Source: Desulfobacter sp.
GTDB lineage: Bacteria > Desulfobacterota > Desulfobacteria > Desulfobacterales > Desulfobacteraceae
Reading direction: 5' to 3'
Assembly: GCA_028768545.1 (NCBI GenBank)
Contig: CP054838.1
Coordinates: 387,501-451,500, forward strand
DNA length: 64,000 nucleotides
A program made the position numbers and the translations under genes. Positions 8,432-16,567 of the stretch are shown piece after piece. The notes beneath the pieces are model-generated. The model saw only the letters and a list, made by a program, of their open reading frames with translations. It did not search any database and was not told the DNA's origin. Within the stretch, counting starts at the first letter, position 1, and each line of letters begins with the position of its first letter.

Positions 8432-9607
8432 ATGCTGTATTGGATTTGTTTTGTTTTAGTCATTACCCAGCTTGTGCTGGAGCGCTTAAAGCTTTACCGC
8501 AACCGCGCAAAGGTGCCGGTGCGCATCCATGTACACGGCACCAGGGGCAAGAGCAGTATCACCAGAGAACTTGCAGCCATTCTGCGCTCCCAGGGCCTAT
8601 CGATACTTGCAAAAACCACAGGAGACAGCCCGGAATATATCCTGCCGGATGGTGCCATTATCCCTGTACCCAGAGTCAGCCCTGCCCGCATACAGGAGCA
8701 TATCAGCATGCTGGACAAAGCCGCTTCCATGGGGGCGGATGCCGTTGTGGTGGAGGGCATAGCTCTGCAACCTGAAACCGTGTACCTCTCTGAAACAATT
8801 TTGCAGGCCAGCCACGCGGTTATCGTAAACATGCGGCCTGACCATGCCGAAACCATGGGGATAGGTCGCAAAGGCGTATTCCAGACCCTGGTACACATGA
8901 TCCCGTGTTCGGGAAAACTTTTTACCGCAGAGGAAGCCGGAGCGGATTTTCTCAAAGAAGAGACCACCCGAAAAAAAATTGACTGCTCTGTTTTAAAAGC
9001 ATTGCCCACAAGACAGGTCACGGTGCTGGCCCAGGCTGTGGCAGACGCTGTACTTTTGAAAAAAAAATTATCCCAGCCCCAAGGCCCCCTGGGTTTTTCA
9101 AAGCTTTCCCCTCCTTTTAAAACAGAAATTTTGGGAATACCGGTAGGGATTTATGATTTTCTTTCGGCCAATGACCTTGTTTCTTCACAATTGCTGCTGG
9201 AAGATTGTTCTTGGGGTGAAAATTTTTTAAGGGTGGCGCTTATTGCCACCCGGGGGGACAGGCCCCTTCGCACCCGGGATTTCATGAACTGGATACTGTC
9301 CGACTCCCGTTTTAACGCTGTTGCGATTATGGGCAGCCATGCAGGATATGCCCTGGTGCACGGTCTGCTCAACCCTAACCGCAAAAAAATTTTGCGGGCA
9401 TGGCCCTGGCTTTCCCCGGATCATCTTTTAAAAACCATGGACAAAAAAGCCCTGAACCAAGGCAAAAAAGGCATGACAATAGTCGCTTTGGGTAATTTCC
9501 ACGGCTATGGTGAACAATGGCGGAAGGCTGTACAGAATCCGACTATTTTCCCCCCTGTCCCTGATCAGGGTGCAAAACAGAATTTAGAAGATAAACATGC
9601 TGATTGA
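8432..9607 (+). CDS. pgsB: poly-gamma-glutamate synthase subunit PgsB/CapB
   Basis: A Mur-ligase-like ATP-dependent amide ligase that polymerises glutamate through gamma linkages at the membrane. The 391 residues begin with a membrane helix (about 1-17). The P-loop HGTRGKSS follows at 35-42, then the VNMRPDH segment, all typical of CapB/PgsB. It overlaps pgsC by 11 bases, which indicates translational coupling. No pgsA/capA gene is present next to it, unlike in Bacillus. Confidence 0.92.
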   Translation: MLYWICFVLVITQLVLERLKLYRNRAKVPVRIHVHGTRGKSSITRELAAILRSQGLSILAKTTGDSPEYILPDGAIIPVPRVSPARIQEHISMLDKAASMGADAVVVEGIALQPETVYLSETILQASHAVIVNMRPDHAETMGIGRKGVFQTLVHMIPCSGKLFTAEEAGADFLKEETTRKKIDCSVLKALPTRQVTVLAQAVADAVLLKKKLSQPQGPLGFSKLSPPFKTEILGIPVGIYDFLSANDLVSSQLLLEDCSWGENFLRVALIATRGDRPLRTRDFMNWILSDSRFNAVAIMGSHAGYALVHGLLNPNRKKILRAWPWLSPDHLLKTMDKKALNQGKKGMTIVALGNFHGYGEQWRKAVQNPTIFPPVPDQGAKQNLEDKHAD

Positions 9608-10037
9608 AGCCATTGCCATTGGTCTTGTCTATGGTTTTTTCTTTTTAGAGTGGACAGGACTTGTTGCCGGCGGTCTTATCGCTCCAGGCTATTTTGCCCT
9701 GGCCTTTGACCAGCCCTGGGCTATTGCTCTCTGCCTGCTGACAGCCCTGGCTAGCATGATTGCGGTGCGCCTTCTTTCTTTTGTCACCATCCTTTACGGG
9801 CGGCGCCGTTTCATTCTCAGCGTTCTGGTGGCCTTTGCACTGCAATGGAGTGTGGGGGCCATGGTCATGGGCACGGAACTGGCCCAGGGCAGGGTGGAAG
9901 TGGTTGGGTACATCATCCCCGGGTTAGTGGCCCATGAAATGGATCGCCAGGGAGTAGGGCTGACATTGTTGTCGCTTCTGGTTCTTTCCTGCCTGGTCTT
10001 TCTTTCGCTGAGGGGGATAGAATGGATGCGGATTTGA
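9597..10037 (+). CDS. pgsC: poly-gamma-glutamate biosynthesis protein PgsC/CapC
   Basis: A 146-residue protein with four to five hydrophobic helices, the size and character of CapC/PgsC. This is the membrane partner of PgsB needed for synthase activity. GLIAPGYFAL and GYIIPGLVAHEMDRQG are typical CapC segments. The ATG lies inside the end of pgsB, and the 3' end overlaps the next gene by 16 bases, so the three genes form one translational unit. Confidence 0.88.
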   Translation: MLIEAIAIGLVYGFFFLEWTGLVAGGLIAPGYFALAFDQPWAIALCLLTALASMIAVRLLSFVTILYGRRRFILSVLVAFALQWSVGAMVMGTELAQGRVEVVGYIIPGLVAHEMDRQGVGLTLLSLLVLSCLVFLSLRGIEWMRI

Positions 10038-11149
10038 TGAAATCTCCCCTCTGGGCGAAGAAACCCGGCCCCAAGTGCCTCTGGGTAATTTTTTTTATGG
10101 GGCTTACCTCTATTATTTTGACGTTTGCCGTATATTTGCTGACCCCTCCTGTCGTGTTAGACGCAGATGCCGGAAAGGCCATCAGGCAAATGGAAAAGGG
10201 AATAAAAGAATTGAAAGCCATGCGCCAGAGCATGGGCATCCCCCTGGAACCGAAACTCGATCCTGCCCTGTCAGGCCTCATTGGTGTTGATTATTCGGAC
10301 ATTACAAGCACCCTGGGGGATTTACGCGCCAAACAGACTTCCCTTAATCCACAATTTGCAGGACTTCTGGTTGTGTGGCTCAAGCAGGCAGGGATAAAAA
10401 AAAGGGACCGGGTGGCCCTCTCCTTTTCCGGCTCCTTTCCCGCCCTTAACCTGGCAACCCATTGCGCCTGCGACGTGCTGAACCTGAACACTTTCATCAT
10501 CAGTTCCGTTGGGGCTTCCTGTTACGGGGCCAATATTCCCGGCTTTACCTGGCTGGATATGGAGTCCCGGCTGTTTGACAAGGGACTGATCCGTACCCGT
10601 AGTTGTTACGCCTCTCTTGGCGGCATCATGGATACTGGGGGAGGAATTGATGAAACCAGCATAGAGGCAGGGGAAGCGGCCATTATGCGGCACGGGGCCA
10701 GGTATCTTCGGGAAGGCACACCCCGTACCGTGGTCTTCGATGTGAAACGCCGCATGGATTTATATACAACAGGGGGACTGCCCAAGGCCTTCATCAATGT
10801 GGGCGGCAATGTCATGTCCATGGGCTGGGTAAGCGAGGCAGCCCTGCTGGACAATGGATTGATCAAGCGGATTCCTGATAGTTCAAGCCCTCAGAGGGGA
10901 ACCATCTTCCGCATGTTTGAAGCGGGCGTACCCGTTATCCATCTAATCAATATAGAACGCCTCGCAGCTGCGTATCATCTGCCCATTGCTCCGGTAAATT
11001 TGACCCCGGGGGCAGACCTGGGCATGGATATGGATACTGGGTGGCGCGGGCATCTGTGGCAGCTGGGAGTTCTTTTGGCTGCATGGTTTTTTATAGGTTC
11101 TCTTTTTTTATTCTATGAACTTTCGCTCTGCCGCAAAAAGGCGGAGTAA
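10022..11149 (+). CDS. pgsW: poly-gamma-glutamate system protein, PgsW-like
   Basis: A 375-residue protein with an N-terminal membrane helix (about 19-42) and a C-terminal one (about 345-367). Between them is a periplasmic domain containing the glycine-rich GGIMDTGGGID. This matches the protein family found beside pgsB/pgsC and named poly-gamma-glutamate system protein. Its biochemical role is not established; export or a capsule-specific accessory task in place of PgsA is plausible. A second ATG at 10037 would give a slightly shorter protein. It is the last gene of the operon. Confidence 0.75.
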   Translation: MDADLMKSPLWAKKPGPKCLWVIFFMGLTSIILTFAVYLLTPPVVLDADAGKAIRQMEKGIKELKAMRQSMGIPLEPKLDPALSGLIGVDYSDITSTLGDLRAKQTSLNPQFAGLLVVWLKQAGIKKRDRVALSFSGSFPALNLATHCACDVLNLNTFIISSVGASCYGANIPGFTWLDMESRLFDKGLIRTRSCYASLGGIMDTGGGIDETSIEAGEAAIMRHGARYLREGTPRTVVFDVKRRMDLYTTGGLPKAFINVGGNVMSMGWVSEAALLDNGLIKRIPDSSSPQRGTIFRMFEAGVPVIHLINIERLAAAYHLPIAPVNLTPGADLGMDMDTGWRGHLWQLGVLLAAWFFIGSLFLFYELSLCRKKAE

Positions 11150-11675
11150 AGACGAATATCCCTTTGAGGCCCCGGTCAACCATGTATTTACCGACGGTCA
11201 GGGATCCTGCCGGCTCCTTTGCCGGGGCTTTCAATACCATTGAAATCATCTGGACAGCCTTGCACAATGAAAATTCAAACACCAGTCTGTTTTTGGACTG
11301 TCTTAATCAACTGCCCAGGCCGTCATTAAGTAAATTGCCCTTGAGTTCAAGACCCAGGTGTGAGTCTTTCATAGGCTGTATTATGTCCTTTCTATCAGTT
11401 CCAGCTGCATTTCTCGGGTCAGGTTCACAAAAGAGTAAATTCACATAGGCGGACTATGGTGTCAACGGGTTTCTCCCGGGGATCTCTTGCCCGAGGAACC
11501 TGTTTCACATTAAAGGCAATGTTCTTATCCGTGTAATGGGGATTGAGTCCTGCCATATCCCGGATGCTGCCAGACAATTTTTCGAGGCCGAAGGAGGGTG
11601 GGATCCGGGTGGTATGATCAACAAGAAATTGCTGCTGAAGGGCAAAGGCTCCCGTAAAATTCAATGCCGGCCAGA
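11150..11675. other. intergenic region with no recognised gene
   Basis: About 525 bases between pgsW and the dehydrogenase. A minus-strand frame at 11425-11679 overlaps the end of the dehydrogenase gene and shows no family I know. Continuing leftward, further short protein-like pieces appear in changing frames. This would fit a decayed gene, but I cannot name it or prove that it was coding. No strong terminator is visible. Confidence 0.4.
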
Positions 11676-12662
11676 TCAATCAAACACCCGGGGATTGACC
11701 AAAAAGGGAACCCGGCCTGTTCTATAAAATTCAACAATATTTTCTGCCGCCCGAACGGACATATTGTCCCTGGCCTCCTGGGTGGCAGAACCCACATGGG
11801 GAAGGATGCAGACATTTTCCATGGAGAGCAGTGGATTGCCCCTGTCCATGGGCTCGGTATCGGTGACATCCAGCCCCGCCCCCCAGACCTCCTTTAATTC
11901 CAGGGCCTGTAAAAGATCTGCCTCATTATGAATCGGGCCCCGGGCCGTGTTGATAAAAATGGCAGAGGACTTCATCCGGGCAAAGGCCTGTCCATTAAAA
12001 ATGCCCCGGGTTTCAGGGCTGAGCACTGAATGGACAGAAACCACATCACTTTGGGCCGCAAGGGTGTCAAATTCAACCCATTGGGCGTTGAGCAGATTTT
12101 CTGCCTCCATATTCCTGGACCGGTTATGGTAGATCACCTTCATATCGTAGGCTGCCTTGCAGAGCCGGGCCATTTGCATCCCGATCCTGCCCATGCCGAA
12201 AATCCCCAGGGTCTTATTCCGAAGTTCCATGCCAAGATTGGCCCTGGGCCTGAAAAAACCCCATTCCCCCCTTAAAATTTTTTTATGGAGAAAAAACATT
12301 TTCCTGGCCGTGGCAATCATGAGGCCAAAGGCAATGTCAGCCGTGGCCTCTGTCATGGTATCCGGAGTGAATCCCACGGGAATCTTAGCCTTTGTGGCAA
12401 AATCCACATCAATATTGTCAAACCCCACGGCAAACTGGGAAATCATCTCAAGCTGGGGATTGGCAGTGATAAAGGCCTTGTCAATTTTCTCTGTCAGGGT
12501 GCAGACCATGGCCTGGCAATTTTTGGCCCGTGATACCAACTCCCGGGGAGTCATGGGTCTGTCCTTTTCCCATGGATCCAGGTCAAAGCCGTTCCGGTCC
12601 AGAATTTCTAGGCCGGCCCCGGGAAAATCACGGGTGATCAGCACTCTTATTTTTCCATTCAT
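11676..12662 (-). CDS. D-isomer-specific 2-hydroxyacid dehydrogenase (glyoxylate/hydroxypyruvate reductase-like)
   Basis: A 328-residue NAD(P)-dependent oxidoreductase interconverting 2-keto and D-2-hydroxy acids. Catalytic residues are Arg241 (NTARGPI), Glu270 (VTDTEP) and His289 (LPHVGSAT). The nucleotide-binding motif GIFGMGRIG is at 153-161. The substrate (glyoxylate, hydroxypyruvate or another keto acid) cannot be set from sequence alone. It stands alone on the minus strand with no clear operon partner. Confidence 0.88.
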   Translation of the reverse strand: MNGKIRVLITRDFPGAGLEILDRNGFDLDPWEKDRPMTPRELVSRAKNCQAMVCTLTEKIDKAFITANPQLEMISQFAVGFDNIDVDFATKAKIPVGFTPDTMTEATADIAFGLMIATARKMFFLHKKILRGEWGFFRPRANLGMELRNKTLGIFGMGRIGMQMARLCKAAYDMKVIYHNRSRNMEAENLLNAQWVEFDTLAAQSDVVSVHSVLSPETRGIFNGQAFARMKSSAIFINTARGPIHNEADLLQALELKEVWGAGLDVTDTEPMDRGNPLLSMENVCILPHVGSATQEARDNMSVRAAENIVEFYRTGRVPFLVNPRVFD

Positions 12663-12763
12663 CTGGTTTTCCTTTTAATCTCTGAATGAATGTTTAATTT
12701 ATCTCCAAAATGGCCCATAAAAAACAAGGTTAAAAACATCCGCCCTGCACCAGGCAGGTCCAA

Positions 12764-13186
12764 TCACCGGGCGTTTAGATCCAGGGTCATGAAAAGCACA
12801 TCAAAGGGAAGATGGTCAAAAACCTTGGTGCCTGAAATCTCAAATCCCAGAGAAAGATACCAGTTTTTTAACGATTTATGGGCCTTGATAATACCGATAC
12901 TGACCTGTTTTTTCTCATCTTTTCGGGCCCTATCAATAACATGGGAGACCAGTTTTTTGCCAACGCCTTTATTCTGAAACCCGGGTAAAACAGCCAGACG
13001 GTTCAGGTAGGCAATCTCCGGCTCAGGGCTCTCGTATGCCACACATCCCACGGCCTGGTCCCCCATCTGCCCCAAAAAATAGGCCTCACCCCTGTCCATG
13101 CCCGCAATGATCCACTCCGGGGTGCCAAAAGACGGATGGGAAGGGGCATTGTCCTGAAAAATTATTTTCCTGGTATTTTTACCCAC
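12764..13186 (-). CDS. GNAT-family acetyltransferase, probably missing its N-terminus
   Basis: A 140-residue protein holding the GNAT core: LNRLAVLPGFQNKGVGKKL (acetyl-CoA loop), then SIGIIKAH and WYLSLGFE. Compared with relatives as I know them, about 30-40 N-terminal residues are missing. The only start is a GTG at 13186 with no properly spaced ribosome site, and a TAA lies in frame just upstream. A perfect 13-bp inverted repeat begins exactly at this point. The gene may be 5'-truncated and unexpressed. Confidence 0.6.
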   Translation of the reverse strand: MGKNTRKIIFQDNAPSHPSFGTPEWIIAGMDRGEAYFLGQMGDQAVGCVAYESPEPEIAYLNRLAVLPGFQNKGVGKKLVSHVIDRARKDEKKQVSIGIIKAHKSLKNWYLSLGFEISGTKVFDHLPFDVLFMTLDLNAR

Positions 13187-13222
13187 CCTCTGGTTAAAGT
13201 CCAGTCGATTTTAACCAGAGGG
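13186..13222. repeat. perfect 13-bp inverted repeat at the truncated GNAT start
   Basis: Arms CCCTCTGGTTAAA (13186-13198) and TTTAACCAGAGGG (13210-13222) are exact complements around an 11-base loop. A partial third match (TTGGTTAAAA) follows at about 13231. It lies between the divergent GNAT and rluA-like genes. It could be an operator, a terminator stem or the footprint of a small mobile repeat; no T run follows on either side. Confidence 0.6.
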
Positions 13223-13267
13223 AGATATCTTTGGTTAAAATCTACAAAATGGGTTAGAATGTGAATC

Positions 13268-13963
13268 ATGAAACCCAAGCAAAATATCCTTGTTGCAGGC
13301 CAGGGCCCGGGATGGCTCTGCGTTGAAAAGCCCTCTGGCCTGAGCGTGCACAATCAGCCAGGCTTTGACCTTGTCTCCCGTCTCAAATCCTGCCCAGACC
13401 TTGAGTTTTCCATGATCCAGCCGGTCCACCGCCTGGACAAAGAGACCTCGGGGCTGTTGCTGATGGCCACAGACCCTGCCGTGCTTTCACGGCTTTCGGA
13501 TCTCTTTGCCCGAAAAAAAATCCAAAAAAGGTACAAAACCCTGGTTCACGGGAATTTTGATCTGCCTGACCAGGCCCAAGGCCTCTGGGAGACCCCTTTG
13601 TCCAAACAGGCCGGGGGCAGAACCAATCCCGGGGGAAAAGGAAAAAAAGTCAAGGCAATGACCCGGTATCAAGTAGAGGCCCAGACCCCTCACTATGCCC
13701 TTTTGGACATTGAACTGATGACCGGTCGAAAACACCAGATCCGCCGCCATGCAAAACTGGCAGGCCATCCAGTTATCGGGGATACCCGGTACGGCTCTGC
13801 CCGGTCCATTGAATTTTTAAAAAAGAAAAAACAGGTGTACACCATGGGCCTGCACGCTTATTTCCTGGAATTTTACGATCACGATCAAAAGATCACCCTT
13901 GAAATTGAGGGCATTACCCCGGACATGGCGCGTCTTTTAACAGAAGAGGGGGAACGTGGATGA
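13268..13963 (+). CDS. RluA-family pseudouridine synthase
   Basis: Isomerises specific uridines in rRNA or tRNA to pseudouridine. The 231-residue protein has the signature HRLDKETSGLLLMA with the catalytic Asp57, and a C-terminal GRKHQIRRH segment as in RluA/TruC-type enzymes. It lacks an S4 domain, as does the short TruC group. A diverged, internally deleted piece of a second copy is at 20262-20439. The RNA target is unknown. Confidence 0.88.
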   Translation: MKPKQNILVAGQGPGWLCVEKPSGLSVHNQPGFDLVSRLKSCPDLEFSMIQPVHRLDKETSGLLLMATDPAVLSRLSDLFARKKIQKRYKTLVHGNFDLPDQAQGLWETPLSKQAGGRTNPGGKGKKVKAMTRYQVEAQTPHYALLDIELMTGRKHQIRRHAKLAGHPVIGDTRYGSARSIEFLKKKKQVYTMGLHAYFLEFYDHDQKITLEIEGITPDMARLLTEEGERG

Positions 13964-14039
13964 ACCTTTTGGCAAAAGCGAACACTTATAAACGGCTTGC
14001 CCGCATTCCAGAACGATACTTTTTGATTACCCGAACCTT

Positions 14040-14654
14040 TCACTCGGGCATATTATCCGAGGCCATATACCGGCCCACCATTTCAACGATTAAGCTTTGG
14101 CAAGCATCCAGGTCCACAGCAGATTTATCTGCAATCCACTGAATTCCGACCCCATCCAGCATCCCCTGAATCACAGCAGAAAGAGCCTGGCCTTCTCCTT
14201 TGGGCATACCCTCCATTTGAATAAGTTTATCAAGACGCCGCCTGCACTCGGCATATTCCTGGGATCCGAAAAGCGAGTGCTGACTCATGGTATTCAGGTT
14301 GAACCCCACTTCCATAAGGATGCTGAATTTTTTTTGATTTTTACGAATAAAATCAAAATAGGCTTTCACATAGGCATTGAGCTGGCCTTTTCCCGGGGCC
14401 TGCTTTTTCATCTGCCCGATGGTAAAACTCCGGAGTTCTTCAAGCAGGGTCAACCCCGTTTGAGAGATAAGGTCTTCTTTATTTTTAAAATAGTAAAAGA
14501 TCACCCCCTTGCTGAATCCGGCCTCCTTGGCAATGGCCGCCATAGTTGTCTGCTGATAACCGTTTCGGGAAATCATATCCACAGCAATGTCTAAAATTTG
14601 TTTTCTGCGGTGGATCTCAATGAAGGATCTGTTTTCTTTAGTTGTATTTCTCAT
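14040..14654 (-). CDS. TetR-family transcriptional regulator
   Basis: A 204-residue repressor-type protein. The N-terminal HTH (about 36-55, TTMAAIAKEAGFSKGVIFYY) is typical of TetR. The C-terminal ligand domain has LMEVGF and NTMSQHSLF, similar to regulators of fatty-acid or acyl-CoA genes. It is divergent from the acyl-CoA ligase operon, across a 247-base region with two near-palindromes. It probably represses that operon, and perhaps itself, in response to an acyl-CoA. Confidence 0.88.
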   Translation of the reverse strand: MRNTTKENRSFIEIHRRKQILDIAVDMISRNGYQQTTMAAIAKEAGFSKGVIFYYFKNKEDLISQTGLTLLEELRSFTIGQMKKQAPGKGQLNAYVKAYFDFIRKNQKKFSILMEVGFNLNTMSQHSLFGSQEYAECRRRLDKLIQMEGMPKGEGQALSAVIQGMLDGVGIQWIADKSAVDLDACQSLIVEMVGRYMASDNMPE

Positions 14655-14690
14655 TTTATTTCAAAAAATTATAATCTCACAGTATTTTTT

Positions 14691-14705
14691 TTGACCAACG
14701 TTCAA
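14691..14705. promoter_or_regulatory. predicted TetR operator near the regulator gene
   Basis: TTGACCAACGTTCAA is a near-palindrome (TTGACC/TTGAAC half-sites) lying 37 bases upstream of the regulator's ATG. The second candidate at 14828-14842 shares the TGACC half-site. Only sequence symmetry and position support it. Confidence 0.4.
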
Positions 14706-14799
14706 TTTATAAATGCCAGGCAAAATCTTGTCAAGCCTTATGTAAAAAGGATGCCGAGATGGCATTCAATGCCAGTCGTTGATTCTTTTTAATAAAAGC

Positions 14800-14828
14800 T
14801 TGACAATTTTGATTGTCACTCATAAATT
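14800..14828 (+). promoter_or_regulatory. promoter of the acyl-CoA ligase operon
   Basis: A perfect TTGACA (14800-14805) and TAAATT (14823-14828) are separated by 17 bases, about 70 bases upstream of the ligase ATG. The near-palindrome TTAACCAATGGTCAG at 14828-14842 starts at the -10 box and covers the likely transcription start. A repressor bound there would block initiation. Confidence 0.5.
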
Positions 14829-14842
14829 TAACCAATGGTCAG
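14828..14842. promoter_or_regulatory. predicted TetR operator over the ligase promoter start site
   Basis: TTAACCAATGGTCAG is a near-palindrome (TAACC/TGACC half-sites around AAT). Its TGACC half-site matches the one at 14691-14705. The position over the start site of the predicted promoter fits repression by the adjacent TetR protein. Confidence 0.45.
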
Positions 14843-14901
14843 TTTTTTAATTTGGGGTATTTTTTATGACTGTCGTATTGAAGTTCTAAATCAACCCATT
14901 T

Positions 14902-16492
14902 ATGCGAGAGGGTAAAATGAAAGCAAAAAGATTTTTATGGCAATATGTAGAACATTGGGCTTCAGTAGATCCTGATTTCACGGCCATGCGTTGTGATAAA
15001 AAATCATATACGTATAGTGACTTTGACGAAATGACGGAAAACATGGCCACGGCATTCCTGTCCGCCGGTATTAATCCGGGAGACATGATCGCCACCCTGC
15101 TTCCGGCCAGCATAGAGTATATCACAGCACTGGTTGCTGCGGATAAGATCGGGGCCGTTGTTACGGCTTTGGATGTGAAGTACAAAAAAGCGGAGTTAAA
15201 ACGATTCCTTTCCCATGTCCGTCCTAAAGCAATACTTTCTCTGGCCAGAACCCAAGACTTTGACCTGGAATCGGCTTTGGAGTCCGTGATCCAAGACCTG
15301 GAATCGGAAGATACCATTGCTTTATACATGGTGGGAAAAACGTCTATCGGCCAGCCCTTTGACACCCTTTACATGTTGGATCCGGAACAACGAACCCGGC
15401 TTTTGGAATGCAAAGCTCGCCAAAAGCCTGACGACGGTCTTTTGGTTATATTTACGGGCGGCACCACTGGTGTCCCCAAGTCAGCGATGCTCAGCAAAGA
15501 GAATGTAACTGCCATGGCTGAAGCTGAAGCCCGGATATTGGCCAATTCAATGGAAGGCATTGGCATCAAGGGGAGAATCAAAAGCCTGGCCTATCTTCCC
15601 CCCAGTCATGTCGGCGGCTCTGTGGAGATGATCTGCAGCGCAATTGCTGCCGGGAATGAAATTATCATCCACGACACTTGGAGCCCGAAACGCTTTTTGG
15701 AAACCATTGAGAAGGAAAGCATCCCCTGGATCGGAGGTGTGCCTACCATGTATGCCATCATCCTCCTTTTACCCGAACTGGACAGCTATGACCTCTCTTC
15801 TTTAAAACTTGCAATCTTGTCAGGTGAAAAGGTAAAACTTGACCTGCTCAATCAGATCAAATCACGAATCTGTCCTAACATCATGATTGGATATGGCAGT
15901 ACAGAGGCCGGTTCTGAGATTAGCTTTACCAGGCTGGACGATCCCCTTGAAAAAATTGCCAGCGGAACGGATTGCAGATCCAGACGGCAATCCTCTGCCG
16001 GCCGGAGAAAAAGGAGAAGTCCAGGTCCGGGGAAAGCTTACCATCAATTCTTATTTTAAAATGCCCGATGAAGATGCTGCCGGGTTTACTAAAGATGGAT
16101 TCTGCAAAACCGGAGATCTCGGTATCCTGACCAGGAAAGGGAACCTCTATATCCATGGCCGCCTCAAGCATATCATTCGGGTCGGCAGTTACACGGTCAT
16201 GCCATCCGAGGTTGAGGAGGTGGCAGTCCAGCATCCACAGGTCGGAATGGCTGCAGCCATTGGTATACCGGATGAAATATACGGCGAAACGGTCGTACTG
16301 GTGGTTTCGCCGGCACAGGGGCAGACCGTGGACGCCCAGGATATTATCACCCATTGTGCAAGTCAGCTGGCCAAGTTTAAAGTTCCCAAAAAAATAATTG
16401 TAGAACCCAATATGCCTGTCACCCGGGTCGGTAAAGTCCATCGTGTTGAAGTCCAAAACCGTATCACTAACTTATTGAAAGGTAACGCATAA
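14902..16492 (+). pseudogene. AMP-binding acyl-CoA ligase, frameshifted
   Basis: The family activates a carboxylic acid to an acyl-AMP and then an acyl-CoA. The first frame (from 14902) holds the AMP-binding motif FTGGTTGVPKSA and GYGSTEAGSE. Near 15960-15980 it runs into a wrong frame, ending at 16059. The C-terminal domain continues in another frame (RIADPDGNPLPAGEKGEV, KTGDLG, GSYTVMPSEVE, TRVGKVHR) to the stop at 16490-16492. About ten expected residues between KIASG and RIADPDG are also missing, so a small deletion not divisible by three is the likely lesion. Its sequence resembles the crotonobetaine/carnitine ligase group. The next gene overlaps its stop codon. Confidence 0.82.
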
Positions 16493-16567
16493 TGTCTACA
16501 CCTGTCCATTACCAGACAAAAAATCGTATCGGCACCATTTCTCTGGGCAATCCGGAACAGTCCAATC
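16492..16567 (+). pseudogene. enoyl-CoA hydratase, 5' fragment before the ISKra4-type element
   Basis: The ATG overlaps the ligase stop (TAATG). The fragment encodes MSTPVHYQTKNRIGTISLGN and a few more residues, the normal crotonase N-terminus. It is cut at codon 25-26 by the element starting at 16568. Removing the element and one copy of the 8-base target repeat joins it in frame to the sequence at 18099 (QSN followed by PFDLTTLTDLV). Confidence 0.85.

Noticed and set aside
13960..14142. A 60-codon gene overlapping the rluA-like stop (ATGA)
   Set aside because: The coupling looks attractive, but half of it is antisense to the TetR gene and no family is visible.
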